Source: Lachnospira multipara LB2003 (GTDB lineage: Bacteria > Bacillota > Clostridia > Lachnospirales > Lachnospiraceae). From it: a DNA stretch of 64,000 nt. Position numbers and translations under genes: made by a program. The notes beneath the pieces are model-generated. The model saw only the letters and a program-made list of their open reading frames with translations, ran no database searches and was not told where the DNA came from. Numbering within the stretch: the stretch's first letter is position 1; the number at the start of each line of letters is the position of its first letter. This document shows, piece after piece, positions 53,325 to 63,617 of the stretch. The DNA lies in assembly GCF_000702205.1 (NCBI RefSeq), contig NZ_JNKW01000012.1, positions 1-64,000 of the forward strand. Reading direction: 5' to 3'.

Positions 53325-54215
53325 ATGAACGAAATTAATGAAACAATAACTAATACCCCTAAAACTATAGGAATACGTATTAGGAATATTGTATTTATCA
53401 CAATTGCCGCCGTTATTATGGCACTAAACATTACTATATTTGTAAGAAATGCAAACACCTTCCCTGGTGGCGCTACAGGATTAACCCTGCTTATACAGCG
53501 ATCATTTTCACAATTTTTAAAAATCCATGTAAGCTACACCATTATAAATGTAATCATTAACGCTATTCCTATCTATATTGGATTTAAATATATCGGAAAG
53601 CATTTCACACTTCTATCTGTTTATATGATTATACTAACAAGTGTGCTTACAGATATTATGCCATCTATTAAAATCACTAATGATGTATTACTATTAGTTA
53701 TTTTTGGTGGAATTATAAATGGAGTTGCTATTAGTATTTGCCTTCTTAATGGCGGTACTAGCGGCGGAACAGACTTTATCAGTATTTTTATTTCAGATAA
53801 AAAAGGAATAGATTCCTTTAATATAATCCTTGGATTTAATACTGTTATTCTTATAATTGCAGGATTTTTATTTGGTTGGGACAAGGCAATGTATTCAATT
53901 ATTTTCCAGTATGTTTCAACACAAGTTCTTCACACGCTTTACAGAAAATACCAGGAATCCACACTTTTTATAGTTACTAATAAGCCAAAGGAAGTGGTTG
54001 ATTGTATTGCCAAAACCAGTGGTCATAGCTCCACTATTCTTGAAGGTGAAGGATCATTTGAACATTGTGAAAGAAACGTTGTCTACTCTGTTATTTCTTC
54101 CCAAGAAGCCGGCTATGTAACTAAGGTTATTAAAAATACAGATCCTAACGCTTTCGTTAATGTTATGAGAACAGAACATGTTCAAGGTCGTTTTTACAGA
54201 AAAAAAGAGGACTAA
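53325..54215 (+). CDS. YitT family membrane protein
   Basis: 296 residues. Five or six membrane helices (about residues 15-175), with the family GGxTGLxLLIQRSF and GGTSGGTDFISIFI glycine-rich elements, then a cytosolic DUF2179 domain (about 205-290). Function is unknown; related proteins have been linked to stress responses and small-molecule transport. A TTG codon four codons upstream is open but overlaps GGAGG, so the ATG at 53325 is used. It leads to glpK through a short tandem repeat. Confidence 0.93.
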   Translation: MNEINETITNTPKTIGIRIRNIVFITIAAVIMALNITIFVRNANTFPGGATGLTLLIQRSFSQFLKIHVSYTIINVIINAIPIYIGFKYIGKHFTLLSVYMIILTSVLTDIMPSIKITNDVLLLVIFGGIINGVAISICLLNGGTSGGTDFISIFISDKKGIDSFNIILGFNTVILIIAGFLFGWDKAMYSIIFQYVSTQVLHTLYRKYQESTLFIVTNKPKEVVDCIAKTSGHSSTILEGEGSFEHCERNVVYSVISSQEAGYVTKVIKNTDPNAFVNVMRTEHVQGRFYRKKED

Positions 54216-54244
54216 AAAGAAGACTAAAAAGAAGACTAAAAAGG
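54205..54244 (+). repeat. 12-bp tandem repeat at the YitT-glpK junction
   Basis: About three units of GACTAAAAAGAA lie over the YitT stop codon and the glpK ribosome site (AAAAAGGGGGAT). Changes in copy number would change the distance between the two genes. Confidence 0.85.
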
Positions 54245-54254
54245 GGGATACTTT

Positions 54255-55757
54255 ATGAGAGAGTATGTTATGGCTCTTGATCAGGGAACAACAAGTTCAC
54301 GATGCATTATCTTTGATAAAAAAGGTAAAATCATCTCAAAAGAGCAAAAAGAATTTGAACAAATTTATCCAAGTCCAGGATGGATTGAACATAATCCAAT
54401 GGAGATTTGGTCATCACAACTTGGTGTGGCTATGGAGGCTCTATTAAAAGCCGGCCTTTCCTATAGAGACATTGATTCAATAGGAATTACTAATCAAAGA
54501 GAAACAACTATTATCTGGAATAAAGAGACTGGTCTTCCTATATACAACGCCATTGTATGGCAATGTAGAAGAACTGCTCCTATTATTGAAAAATTAATTA
54601 AGGATGGATATAAAGACTATGTTATTAAAACCACAGGCCTTATTCCAGATGCTTACTTTAGTGCATCTAAAATCGCTTGGATTCTTGATAATGTAGCTAA
54701 TGCTAGAGAACTTGCCAATGAAGGAAAGCTTATATTTGGTACAGTTGATAGCTGGCTTGTGTGGAATCTAACAAAGGGCAGAGTTCATGTAACTGATTAT
54801 ACTAACGCAAGTAGAACCATGCTTTATGATATTCATAAGCTTGACTGGGACGACAAACTTTTGGAATACTTTAATATTCCTAGATCTATGCTCCCTGAAG
54901 TTAAGCCAAGCAGTTGCCTTTTTGGCTACTCAGATACAACTGTACTTGGTGGGGAAGTCCCTATATGTGGTATTGCTGGTGATCAGCAGGCTGCCCTTTT
55001 TGGTCAGTGTTGCTTTGAAGCTGGGGAAGCCAAAAACACTTACGGTACCGGTTGTTTCCTTCTGCTTAACACAGGAAATAAAGCCATTGAATCAAAGCAT
55101 GGTCTTGTAACAACCATTGCAGCAAGTCTTGATAAAAATGATATTAACTATGCCCTAGAGGGTTCTGTATTTATTGCTGGTGCTTCTATTCAGTGGTTAA
55201 GAGATGGCCTTAGAATGTTAAAAAACGCCAGTCAATCAGAAGACTACACAAAAAGTATCTCCGATACAGAAGGAGTTTATTTTGTTCCTGCCTTTACAGG
55301 CCTTGGTGCTCCTTATTGGGATCCCTATGCCCGTGGTACTATTGTAGGTTTAACTAGGGGCTGTAAAAAAGAGCATTTTATAAGGGCTACCCTTGAAGCC
55401 ATTGATTATCAGGTTTATGACGTACTTGCCGCTATGAAGGAAGACGCTTGCTGTGACCTAGTATCTTTAAAGGTTGATGGCGGTGCTTGTGCTAATAACT
55501 TCCTTATGCAGTTTGAGGCTGACATATTAAATGTAGAGGTTCATAGACCTAGCTGTATTGAAACTACTGCTCTTGGTGCTGCCTATCTTGCTGGTTTATG
55601 CACAAAATACTGGAAAAACAAAGAAGATATCAAGAATAATTGGGAATTATCCAAAAATTTCATTCCTAACATGACAACTAAAGAAAGAGAAAAACTTCTC
55701 AAGGGTTGGAAACGTGCTGTTAAATGTGCTAGAGCTTGGGGAGAAGATGACGAATAA
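54255..55757 (+). CDS. glpK: Glycerol kinase
   Basis: 500 residues. Phosphorylates glycerol to glycerol-3-phosphate with ATP. FGGY-family motifs: [38 protein letters not shown], the [18 protein letters not shown] region and [32 protein letters not shown] near the C terminus completes the ATP site. Downstream of YitT and probably cotranscribed. No glycerol transporter is adjacent. Confidence 0.97.
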   Translation: MREYVMALDQGTTSSRCIIFDKKGKIISKEQKEFEQIYPSPGWIEHNPMEIWSSQLGVAMEALLKAGLSYRDIDSIGITNQRETTIIWNKETGLPIYNAIVWQCRRTAPIIEKLIKDGYKDYVIKTTGLIPDAYFSASKIAWILDNVANARELANEGKLIFGTVDSWLVWNLTKGRVHVTDYTNASRTMLYDIHKLDWDDKLLEYFNIPRSMLPEVKPSSCLFGYSDTTVLGGEVPICGIAGDQQAALFGQCCFEAGEAKNTYGTGCFLLLNTGNKAIESKHGLVTTIAASLDKNDINYALEGSVFIAGASIQWLRDGLRMLKNASQSEDYTKSISDTEGVYFVPAFTGLGAPYWDPYARGTIVGLTRGCKKEHFIRATLEAIDYQVYDVLAAMKEDACCDLVSLKVDGGACANNFLMQFEADILNVEVHRPSCIETTALGAAYLAGLCTKYWKNKEDIKNNWELSKNFIPNMTTKEREKLLKGWKRAVKCARAWGEDDE

Positions 55758-55817
55758 TTTTTTCTAAAATCATTTATATAATAAAAAAGTCATATTGAAA
55801 ATTATAATCTTAAATTA

Positions 55818-55872
55818 AAAAGGACTTCTAAAAAGTAATTATTATTAATTACTTTCTAGATAGTCCTTTTTA
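55818..55872. terminator. Terminator between glpK and the large surface protein gene
   Basis: AAAAGGACT and AGTCCTTTTT at the ends (55818-55872) enclose an inner stem AAAGTAATT / AATTACTTT. Outward T-runs on both strands. Confidence 0.88.
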
Positions 55873-55886
55873 TAATGATCCTACAT

Positions 55887-58800
55887 TTATGTTTTTTTCT
55901 TATCTTCTTTATGTTTATCCAACTCTATTTTTAGTGCCAGATTACAAACTAGGGCTGATATGCAAAGTGCTATATACCATATAATATTTGGCTTATCCCC
56001 TGTGGCAGTTGATAGTCCCACAACTACATAACTTGCATTCTTCGAATTTCCATCATATGGCATTCCAGAACTTCTTGCGGTGCCTCCTGTAGATGTATAG
56101 CCTGCATTAACACCACCATTATCTGAATATCCACCGCCTCCATCAATTATTCCATTATTATCTGATGGTATTGGCTCTCCTGGATTATCAGGATTTTCAG
56201 GATTTTCTGGCGCATTAGAATCGTTATTATCATAAGGTGTATCTCTATAAATTAGTCCCATTAAACAGAACTTATCTATATTAATTGTAATTGTCTGATA
56301 TACATTATCTTTATCATCATAATTTGTTGCAAAGCGCACCTTATTAGCATCCTTATGTGCAGCTACCATTCTAAAGCCTCTACCTTCCCTTACTACTATT
56401 TCTGATGGAATTATGTATGTAAGGTCTATTGGTGTATCAAGTGTAGTTAATTCTTCCTTTGTTTGTCCTCCTGCTGTATATTTAATAGTTCTATACACAT
56501 CTGTATTAAAGAAGTGTATATTCTCTACATAATTTGGATCTCTCATATTAAGAAGCAATATACTGTCAGGACTTGATATGCTTTCTCTATTAGGTGTAAT
56601 CTCTATTGTAATATCTGTTGATAGTTTTCCGGCATACATATCAGATACTTCCTTAACTGATAAAGCACCTGCAATAACATTGGCTTTTTCTGCACTTGTC
56701 ATACTCTTAACTGTCATATCCGATGTAGAATTAACATATACATTAGAGTCTCCATTAGTTACTGATTCAATTACTGCCTCTGCCTTATTGTCTCCCTGTA
56801 TTTTTTTATAAATTGCATATAAGGTTATATTTGATTTTACTGTATATTCCTTTAGTCCCTCACTTGCATTAGGATCTGTATTCCAGCCAAGGAAGATACT
56901 TCCATATTTAGATGCCTTTACCTTTAAGTTTGCCTTATCTCCATCAACAGCTATAAGTGAGCTTACATCTGATGTACCACCATTATATTCAGCATTATAA
57001 ATTACGTTAAATCGCTTTTTTATAACTGTAACCTTAATTGTCTTCTTTACTGTGTTATCTGCATTAGATGTGGCTGTAATAATTGTTGTACCAAGGGCTA
57101 GGGCGTCAACTCTTCCGTGATCATCTACCGTTGCCACAGATTCATTGGTACTGCTCCATGTTAAGCTAGTATCTAGAGCATCCTCTGGTGTAATTACTGC
57201 ATCAATATATTCATGGCTTTCAATTTGTATCTGTCTATCTTCACCAAGGTCGATTTTTTCTGGAACCTTAACCTTATAAATTGCATAAAGTGTTACAGGT
57301 CCTGAAACCACTAATCTATCTAGGCCTGTAGTAGCCTTAGGATTAGTATTCCAACCTAGGTGATAGTAATGTTTCTTAGTTGCCGGCACATTTAAATCTG
57401 CCTCATCTCCATAAGAGATGTCTTCACTTGTAATATAAGACTCGCCACCATTGGTTTTGGCATCATATTTTACTGTATATATTTCATCCTCAACCTCAAC
57501 TATACAAATTTCCTCTACATTCTTTCCTGCAACTGGCTTAACCTTAATTATTGCCACACCTGGACTTATACCTATAACCTGTCCATTACTATCAACTGTT
57601 GCCACATTCTCATCAGAAGATTCATAAGTCACACTTTTATCTGCTACAAAATCTGGTGAAATAGTTGCTGTTATGACAAAAGTCTGTCTCTCCATTATAA
57701 TTTCATGAGTCTTATCAAGACTAACTGTTAATGGTACAAAAATTGCATAAAGAATTGTATCTTTATCAGGAGTAAACTCAGTTAAGCATTCCTCCTTTGT
57801 TGTGGCAGTTGATGATAGTGACCAGCCTGCAAATACATAATCATCCTTTGTGGCTTTGACATCCAAATTAGCATTAGTTCCCTCTTCTACCTTAAGAGAA
57901 CTTACTTCGCCATTTCCTCCATTAGTCTTAACATCATAGCTTATTTCATAATAAACCGGTTCTACCGTAACCCTACACTCTGCCTTTAATCCTTCTACCC
58001 TATTAGATTCAGCAGTTATAGTTACCTCACCCTTACTAATAGCTGTTATATTACCTTCGCTATCAACTGTTGCACGTTCTTCATTACTTGAATACCATCT
58101 AATTCCCTTATCTAGTGCATCCTCTGGTGTAACCACTGCATTAACTTTCGCAGTTTCTCTAACTGTTATAGTTAATTCTTCCTTATCTAAGGTTATTGTT
58201 TCCGGTAAAATTTCTTCATAAATAGCATAAAGTGTTTCTGCCTTAATAACTTTTAAACTTGTTAATCCTTCCGTTGCAAAAGGATCAGTGTTCCAGCCCT
58301 TAAATCTATAATTTTGTCTTGTGGCTACAAAGTCTAAATTAGCTTCTGTTTCATATTCCACATATTCCTCTGTAGCATCACTTTGTCCAAGTCCAGGGTT
58401 ATAACTAACTAAATATGCCAAAGGATCTACAATAATTGCGCATGATGCAAAAACCGTACCGTCAACATCTGCTATGGCATTAACTACAGTTTCACCTCTA
58501 TGAATGGCTGTTACTTTACCATTTTGATCCACTGTTGCTATAGTCTCATCCTCAACTTCCCAGTGAACTGTTGATGGGTTAGCATCGCTTGGAGTTACTG
58601 TAGCATTTAATATACTAGTTTGACCCTCCATAAAATTAATGCTTTCCTGATCTAGAATTACGTCATATTTTTCATAAACTGCATATAAAGTAACCTGCTG
58701 ATTAGGCATAATATATTCTGTAAGTGGTGTTGTTGCTGTAGGATTAGTTGCCCAACCTCTGAATTTTTCACCAGTTTTACTTGCCTGTATATTTAAATCC

Positions 58801-61800
58801 ACTGCTTCACCTGCAGGATATATATCTGACTCTAGTTCACTTTCTCCTCCATTTCCATCATAGATAACTCCGTATCCTCTTGGCTCAACTACAACTGTAC
58901 ATACACTAGTTTCATCTGTTCCTGATATTGGTGTTGCTGTAATAGATACCTGTCCTGGTTTTATAGCCTGCACATTACCATTTTGATCTACTGTTGCTAT
59001 AGATTCATCGCTACTTACCCATGTTACTGACTTATCTAGTGTCTGTGCTGGTGTTACAGTTGCTGTTAATTTTTGTGTATCTCCTTCCACAAGGGTTAAT
59101 GCTGTAATATCTAGATTAGCTTTAACTTTTTCAAAAACGGCATAGAGTGTTGCATTACCTGTTGCATAATATGGAGGTGTTATACCTGTTGTTGCTGTTG
59201 TAGATACTGCCCAACCTATATGAGTATAACCTGTTTTTGTTGCCTTATATTCTCCTGTTGTTATTACTTCTACTTCATCGCCATATATAAGACTTTCGCT
59301 CTTAGTTTCCTCATTTCCTCCTGTTGTCTTGGCATCATATGTAATTATGCACTGTGCTCCTGTAATTTTTAAATAAACCCTTGTACTTGCCTGTGCATAT
59401 CTTGGATCTGTTGGTGTTGCTGTTGCTGTAATATAGATTCCTGATGTACCACTTGAACCTGTCTGCATTACTAACTGTCCATCATTTATCTTAGCTATAC
59501 TACTATCTGATGAATCCCAAGATAAATTAAATTCTGGCGCATACTGATTTGGTGTTACTAATGCAGTTAAATCTATTACCTGATTTTCTGCCACAGTCAT
59601 GGTGCTATTACTTACATTTTTATCTTCAGGATCATAAACAGAAACAACCATATCTTCATAAATTGCATAAAGAACAATTGTATCACTTTCATTGGCATTA
59701 TCTTCTTTAATTACTAAAGAATCCATTCCTGTCTTAGCGTCTTTATCTGTATTCCATCCTATAAAAATTCTATTTATTCCTGATCTAATATAATCAGCGC
59801 CTCTAATGTTACCCCTTAGATTAATTGTAGTGGCTTCTTCCACAATTTCCGATGTGGTTTCACCGCCTGTAATTAAGCTTCCTCCATTAGTTCCTGCATC
59901 ATATGTCAATGTATATGTACGAGGTTTAACTGTTACTAAACAACTTGCCTTTACTACAGAATTAGTACCTGTTCCTGTAGCTGTTGCTGTAATTGTAGTT
60001 GTTCCTGGATAAATTGCTGTTATTAAACCTGATTCATTTACCTTAGCTATTGATTCATCGCTACTGCTCCAGATTATGCTCTTATCTGTTGCATCATCTG
60101 GTATAAAGCTTGCTACACTTATGCTATCTATACTTCCTGCTTCTATCTCCTTAGTACTAGCACTTAATGTAAGTCCACTTACAGGTACATAAAAAATTGC
60201 ATAAAGAGTAGTATCCCTTGCCACTATCATCTTAGTAATTTTAGAATTAGCATCCTTATCTGTATTCCATCCTATAAATGTACATCCTGTTCTTGTTGCT
60301 GTCTTATTAGTTAAATCTAGATAATCACCTATTTCTACAATATCAGAAGTTTCTGTAGTTGTTCCTCTATTCTCTGTAGCATTATATGTAATTGTTGCTA
60401 CTGTAGATTTACTTTCAATGTTACTTTCTGGCGTATAGTCATTATACACATTAACAGGAACTACTAATGTATTGTTTATACCTCCATAGGAATACATTAC
60501 TGTAATTGAACCCACCATATTAGAACTTACAACTCCAGTTGGAACTACCTTAATTGGCATTTCCTCTCCTGCAGCAATGCTTCTTTGCATTAGGCTTCCC
60601 TCAACATAAGAAAGTGTATATCCTGCAGGTGCTGTTATGGCATTAATTACAATTGAATTAGATGTTGTATTAGTTAGTATTAATGGTTTGGCACCGCTAG
60701 ATCCCACTTCAAACTGTACAACAGATGGTTCTGAAACAAGATGATAACCATCAAGTAATCCCTTAACTACTGCAACATAAATTGTTCCTCCTGAACTATA
60801 TGCTACATAAATAACTCCATTTCTTTGAGTGGCACTAGAATAAGAACCACTACCTACTGCAAGGGTATTACCTCCTGCACTTACATAAACTGATCCACTT
60901 GAATATGTAGTTAATAGATTACCATCAACCACATTAGCTGATCTAGTATTGGCATTAGCTGATGCTGCTGAAATTGCAGATAAACTAGTTCCTGAACTAG
61001 AGATAGAATAGCCCCCAGAATTACCATAAATATTAGCTGTACCACCTACATTAGCTACTGTTATTCCGGATAAACTAACTGTTTCTGGCTCTGTAGTAAT
61101 AGGAGTAAAAATCTCTCCTCCACCCTCGCTTCTAAAAATAGCTATGGATGAATTGTCCTCAACTACAACTGTAACTGTATTACCTGCTGCTGCCAAATCT
61201 GCATTTACATAAGTGTGTTCATTTTGAATTTCGTATCCTCCTATTGAATTAACACTTGTACATTTCCATAGATTCTCACCTGTATTATCTACCATATAAA
61301 TAATAGAACCTGTAATTGTCATATGTACAGTGCTTCCACTAGATGAAAGGCCACTATTATCTATGCTTTGACTAAATCCATTTTCATTGCCATAAAGCAT
61401 ATTAATACGGCCTCCATCCAAATAAGAGATAACCATACAGTTACCACTACTGTAATAGGCTATCTCTGGTATTGCTGATGTGCTAACTAGGGCTGTTTCC
61501 GATGTAAAACTATCTCTACTAGTTTTTATACAAATAGACACTCCATTATTATATGCTACATACACAGTTCCACTTGGATCTGTAGCAATATTTTCCGTTG
61601 TATTGCTATATCCTATACTTCCAGAGCCAAGGGTATATGTATGTGTTACCTCATAAGCTGTTGCTTTTTCAGATTTAAAAAAAGCCGCAACAAACCATAC
61701 TGAATTTACCAAAACGGCAATATCCAATATAATGCTCATTACAGCTAATAAACGTTCTTTACGAACTCTTAATTTAGTTTTTTTCTTCCCTGCGTACACT

Positions 61801-61814
61801 CTTCTACTTTCCAT
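55887..61814 (-). CDS. Giant surface protein: propeller-like head, alternating InlB-type and BIG2 repeats
   Basis: 1975 residues. N-terminal signal-anchor helix at about 22-46. Residues about 55-470 form a beta-rich repeat region, perhaps a propeller. From about 473 to 1667, eight InlB/Flg_new-type repeats (pattern YxAxTNGG ... GWNTDxxATxGL ... LYAIY) alternate with seven BIG2 domains (LxxxVTPxDALDKSVxWSSSDExIATVDxNGxVxAIxxGxxxITAT). A Gly/Asn/Pro-rich linker and a C-terminal helix at about 1944-1963 with a basic tail (DKHKEDKKKT) follow. No LPXTG motif is seen; the near-end ATGDKPN segment is only a weak resemblance. Likely displayed as an adhesin. Ribosome site GGGGGAT. Confidence 0.9.
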   Translation of the reverse strand: MESRRVYAGKKKTKLRVRKERLLAVMSIILDIAVLVNSVWFVAAFFKSEKATAYEVTHTYTLGSGSIGYSNTTENIATDPSGTVYVAYNNGVSICIKTSRDSFTSETALVSTSAIPEIAYYSSGNCMVISYLDGGRINMLYGNENGFSQSIDNSGLSSSGSTVHMTITGSIIYMVDNTGENLWKCTSVNSIGGYEIQNEHTYVNADLAAAGNTVTVVVEDNSSIAIFRSEGGGEIFTPITTEPETVSLSGITVANVGGTANIYGNSGGYSISSSGTSLSAISAASANANTRSANVVDGNLLTTYSSGSVYVSAGGNTLAVGSGSYSSATQRNGVIYVAYSSGGTIYVAVVKGLLDGYHLVSEPSVVQFEVGSSGAKPLILTNTTSNSIVINAITAPAGYTLSYVEGSLMQRSIAAGEEMPIKVVPTGVVSSNMVGSITVMYSYGGINNTLVVPVNVYNDYTPESNIESKSTVATITYNATENRGTTTETSDIVEIGDYLDLTNKTATRTGCTFIGWNTDKDANSKITKMIVARDTTLYAIFYVPVSGLTLSASTKEIEAGSIDSISVASFIPDDATDKSIIWSSSDESIAKVNESGLITAIYPGTTTITATATGTGTNSVVKASCLVTVKPRTYTLTYDAGTNGGSLITGGETTSEIVEEATTINLRGNIRGADYIRSGINRIFIGWNTDKDAKTGMDSLVIKEDNANESDTIVLYAIYEDMVVSVYDPEDKNVSNSTMTVAENQVIDLTALVTPNQYAPEFNLSWDSSDSSIAKINDGQLVMQTGSSGTSGIYITATATPTDPRYAQASTRVYLKITGAQCIITYDAKTTGGNEETKSESLIYGDEVEVITTGEYKATKTGYTHIGWAVSTTATTGITPPYYATGNATLYAVFEKVKANLDITALTLVEGDTQKLTATVTPAQTLDKSVTWVSSDESIATVDQNGNVQAIKPGQVSITATPISGTDETSVCTVVVEPRGYGVIYDGNGGESELESDIYPAGEAVDLNIQASKTGEKFRGWATNPTATTPLTEYIMPNQQVTLYAVYEKYDVILDQESINFMEGQTSILNATVTPSDANPSTVHWEVEDETIATVDQNGKVTAIHRGETVVNAIADVDGTVFASCAIIVDPLAYLVSYNPGLGQSDATEEYVEYETEANLDFVATRQNYRFKGWNTDPFATEGLTSLKVIKAETLYAIYEEILPETITLDKEELTITVRETAKVNAVVTPEDALDKGIRWYSSNEERATVDSEGNITAISKGEVTITAESNRVEGLKAECRVTVEPVYYEISYDVKTNGGNGEVSSLKVEEGTNANLDVKATKDDYVFAGWSLSSTATTKEECLTEFTPDKDTILYAIFVPLTVSLDKTHEIIMERQTFVITATISPDFVADKSVTYESSDENVATVDSNGQVIGISPGVAIIKVKPVAGKNVEEICIVEVEDEIYTVKYDAKTNGGESYITSEDISYGDEADLNVPATKKHYYHLGWNTNPKATTGLDRLVVSGPVTLYAIYKVKVPEKIDLGEDRQIQIESHEYIDAVITPEDALDTSLTWSSTNESVATVDDHGRVDALALGTTIITATSNADNTVKKTIKVTVIKKRFNVIYNAEYNGGTSDVSSLIAVDGDKANLKVKASKYGSIFLGWNTDPNASEGLKEYTVKSNITLYAIYKKIQGDNKAEAVIESVTNGDSNVYVNSTSDMTVKSMTSAEKANVIAGALSVKEVSDMYAGKLSTDITIEITPNRESISSPDSILLLNMRDPNYVENIHFFNTDVYRTIKYTAGGQTKEELTTLDTPIDLTYIIPSEIVVREGRGFRMVAAHKDANKVRFATNYDDKDNVYQTITINIDKFCLMGLIYRDTPYDNNDSNAPENPENPDNPGEPIPSDNNGIIDGGGGYSDNGGVNAGYTSTGGTARSSGMPYDGNSKNASYVVVGLSTATGDKPNIIWYIALCISALVCNLALKIELDKHKEDKKKT

Positions 61815-62120
61815 AGCATTTATCCCCCAAAGCTTATACGAAACATAAGCATTTTATAAAGTCTATATAAAAATGGATTATATACACTTTCCCCATTCAT
61901 CTATGTACTATATCGGTGTTTTAAATAAATATCTTTAGCAGAAAAGGCAAATTTTTTCAAAAAATTTTCATCTAGTTAAAATTAGCTATATTTACCTATA
62001 TTTCGCTAATCCTCCCTAAATATTATTTATAAATCACTTATTATAGCGTTTTTAATTGTTCACGTAATTATCTAAATTAATTTTATACTAAAAGAAATAA
62101 AATGTCTATAGAATTTGTAG
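61815..62120 (-). other. Intergenic region upstream of the giant gene
   Basis: A TATAAT is present at about 61870-61875 on the minus strand, with a weak -35. The rest is AT-rich. Around 61948-61970 AAATTTTTT / AAAAAATTT pairs, but this is not a clear terminator for folD. No riboswitch or coding frame is recognised. Confidence 0.4.
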
Positions 62121-62960
62121 TTATGCTCTTCTAAGCATTGCTCCCTTTAATAAATGCTTAGCAAGAACCGATGTTGTAACTGAACCAACTCCTCCTGGTA
62201 CTGGTGTTATTATAGAAGCCTTCTTACTTACTTCTTCATAATTTACATCTCCGCATAAATTACCATTAGTATCAACATTAATTCCCACATCTATTACAAT
62301 GGCTCCATCTGAGACATAGCTTGAATCAACCATTTTAGCCACACCTGCTGCCGCAACTAAAACTTCTGCATTCTTACATGTTTGTGGCATATCAACTGTC
62401 TTAGTATGGCAAATCGTAACTGTGGCATTCTTCTTCATAAGAAGCATTGCCACTGGCTTACCTATTACTAGGCTTCTACCGATTACCGTTGCCCTCTTAC
62501 CCTTTAAATCAACATCTGCATAATCTAGCATTTCAATAACAGCCTCTGCTGTACATGGAGCCATGCCTGTGTCATCCCCTGCAAAAACCTTAGCTAAATT
62601 AGCTGGTGAAATTCCATCTAAATCCTTTGTCTGATTTATTCTATTCTCAATAGCTTTCTCATCTAAGTGCTTAGGAAGCGGTCTTAAAAGTAAGATTCCA
62701 TCTATATCCTCATCGTTATTAATCTTATCAAATTCCTTCTGGAATTCTTCGTTAGTAATTGTTTCTGGATAAACAAAAGATGTGCATCTAAAGCCCACCT
62801 TATCCATCTTTTTAGTTGCCCCTCTTTCATATGACATATCATCAGGTCTTTCACCTACTCTAATAATTGCCAAGTGAGGGATGTAATCAAGCTTTTTTGC
62901 TTCATTTATTATTTCTTCATTTATAGCATTAGCTACATTTATTCCTCTTAATTCTTGCAT
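62121..62960 (-). CDS. folD: Methylenetetrahydrofolate dehydrogenase (FolD family) lacking cyclohydrolase residues
   Basis: 279 residues, family length. FolD normally oxidises methylene-THF with NADP+ and then hydrolyses methenyl-THF. The NAD(P)-binding half is normal (VIGRSLVIGKPVAML, VDVGIN, ITPVPGGVGSVTTSVL). In the catalytic cleft E. coli YVASK (Lys54) is YERGA, so Lys is Ala48 (codon GCA at 62817-62819). Gln98 of GILVQLPLP is Leu92 in GILLLRPLP. The Asp of KDLDG remains. Loss of Lys and Gln predicts a dehydrogenase without cyclohydrolase. Eight bases after fchA, which supplies that activity. Confidence 0.93.
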   Translation of the reverse strand: MQELRGINVANAINEEIINEAKKLDYIPHLAIIRVGERPDDMSYERGATKKMDKVGFRCTSFVYPETITNEEFQKEFDKINNDEDIDGILLLRPLPKHLDEKAIENRINQTKDLDGISPANLAKVFAGDDTGMAPCTAEAVIEMLDYADVDLKGKRATVIGRSLVIGKPVAMLLMKKNATVTICHTKTVDMPQTCKNAEVLVAAAGVAKMVDSSYVSDGAIVIDVGINVDTNGNLCGDVNYEEVSKKASIITPVPGGVGSVTTSVLAKHLLKGAMLRRA

Positions 62961-62968
62961 AAAGCCAC

Positions 62969-63601
62969 CTATCCTCTAATTTCTTTTAATACATAGTCAA
63001 ATGTCTTAGTTGCAATTTCACTTGCTTGCTCTCTTAGTTCATCAGCTCTTAATTCTAGTGCCTTTGCTTCTTTAGTATTCTTCATTAATTTAGTGTTAAT
63101 ATATACATTTAAAGAAGCACCCTCCATAGCTGAATTACACATACTAATTCCCACGCCTGCATCGCTTAGGGCAAGTCTTGAGCCAATTTGTGCAATTCTA
63201 TCTATCATTTTCATAGCATCAAGAATTAATTCCATCATTTCAAGAGGTGCTTTTGCAGCTACTAATAAAGCTTCTTCCATTACCTTATCTCTATACTCTA
63301 TTTCTTCCCTTGTTTCCTTAGGCAAAGCATATGCCTTTGATAGTGGTTCAAAAGCTTTAGCATCCTTATCCATACACTCTAATAAATCTTTTGTAAGTAT
63401 ACTAGCCCTTTTTATAGTCTCTTCAACTTCTTCCTGATACTTAGCATATTTTTTCTTACCATTAGTTAATGCCATAACCATATTTCCAAGACTCATACCT
63501 ACTGCTGCCACAAGTCCACAAGCACCGCCGCCTCCTGGAACTGCTGCCTTAGAAGACAACTCTTCTATAAAGCTATCTATTGAATTAGAAGACATTCCCA
63601 T
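62969..63601 (-). CDS. fchA: Methenyltetrahydrofolate cyclohydrolase (FchA/FTCD type)
   Basis: 210 residues. Stand-alone member of the formimino-THF cyclodeaminase family. The N-terminal SIDSFIEELSSKAAVPGGGGACGLVAAVG carries the glycine-rich folate-site motif; NGKKKYAKYQEEVE and the helical core with CMDKDAKAF follow. The fold is an all-helical dimer. In this context it most likely opens methenyl-THF to 10-formyl-THF for purine synthesis. Ribosome site GGAGGAA. It lies between dapF and folD in one operon. Confidence 0.85.
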   Translation of the reverse strand: MGMSSNSIDSFIEELSSKAAVPGGGGACGLVAAVGMSLGNMVMALTNGKKKYAKYQEEVEETIKRASILTKDLLECMDKDAKAFEPLSKAYALPKETREEIEYRDKVMEEALLVAAKAPLEMMELILDAMKMIDRIAQIGSRLALSDAGVGISMCNSAMEGASLNVYINTKLMKNTKEAKALELRADELREQASEIATKTFDYVLKEIRG

Positions 63602-63617
63602 CTATATTCCTCCAAAA

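Noticed and set aside
55887-56100. LPXTG sortase signal in the large surface protein
   Set aside because: No LPXTG-like pentapeptide precedes the C-terminal helix; ATGDKPN is too weak to call.
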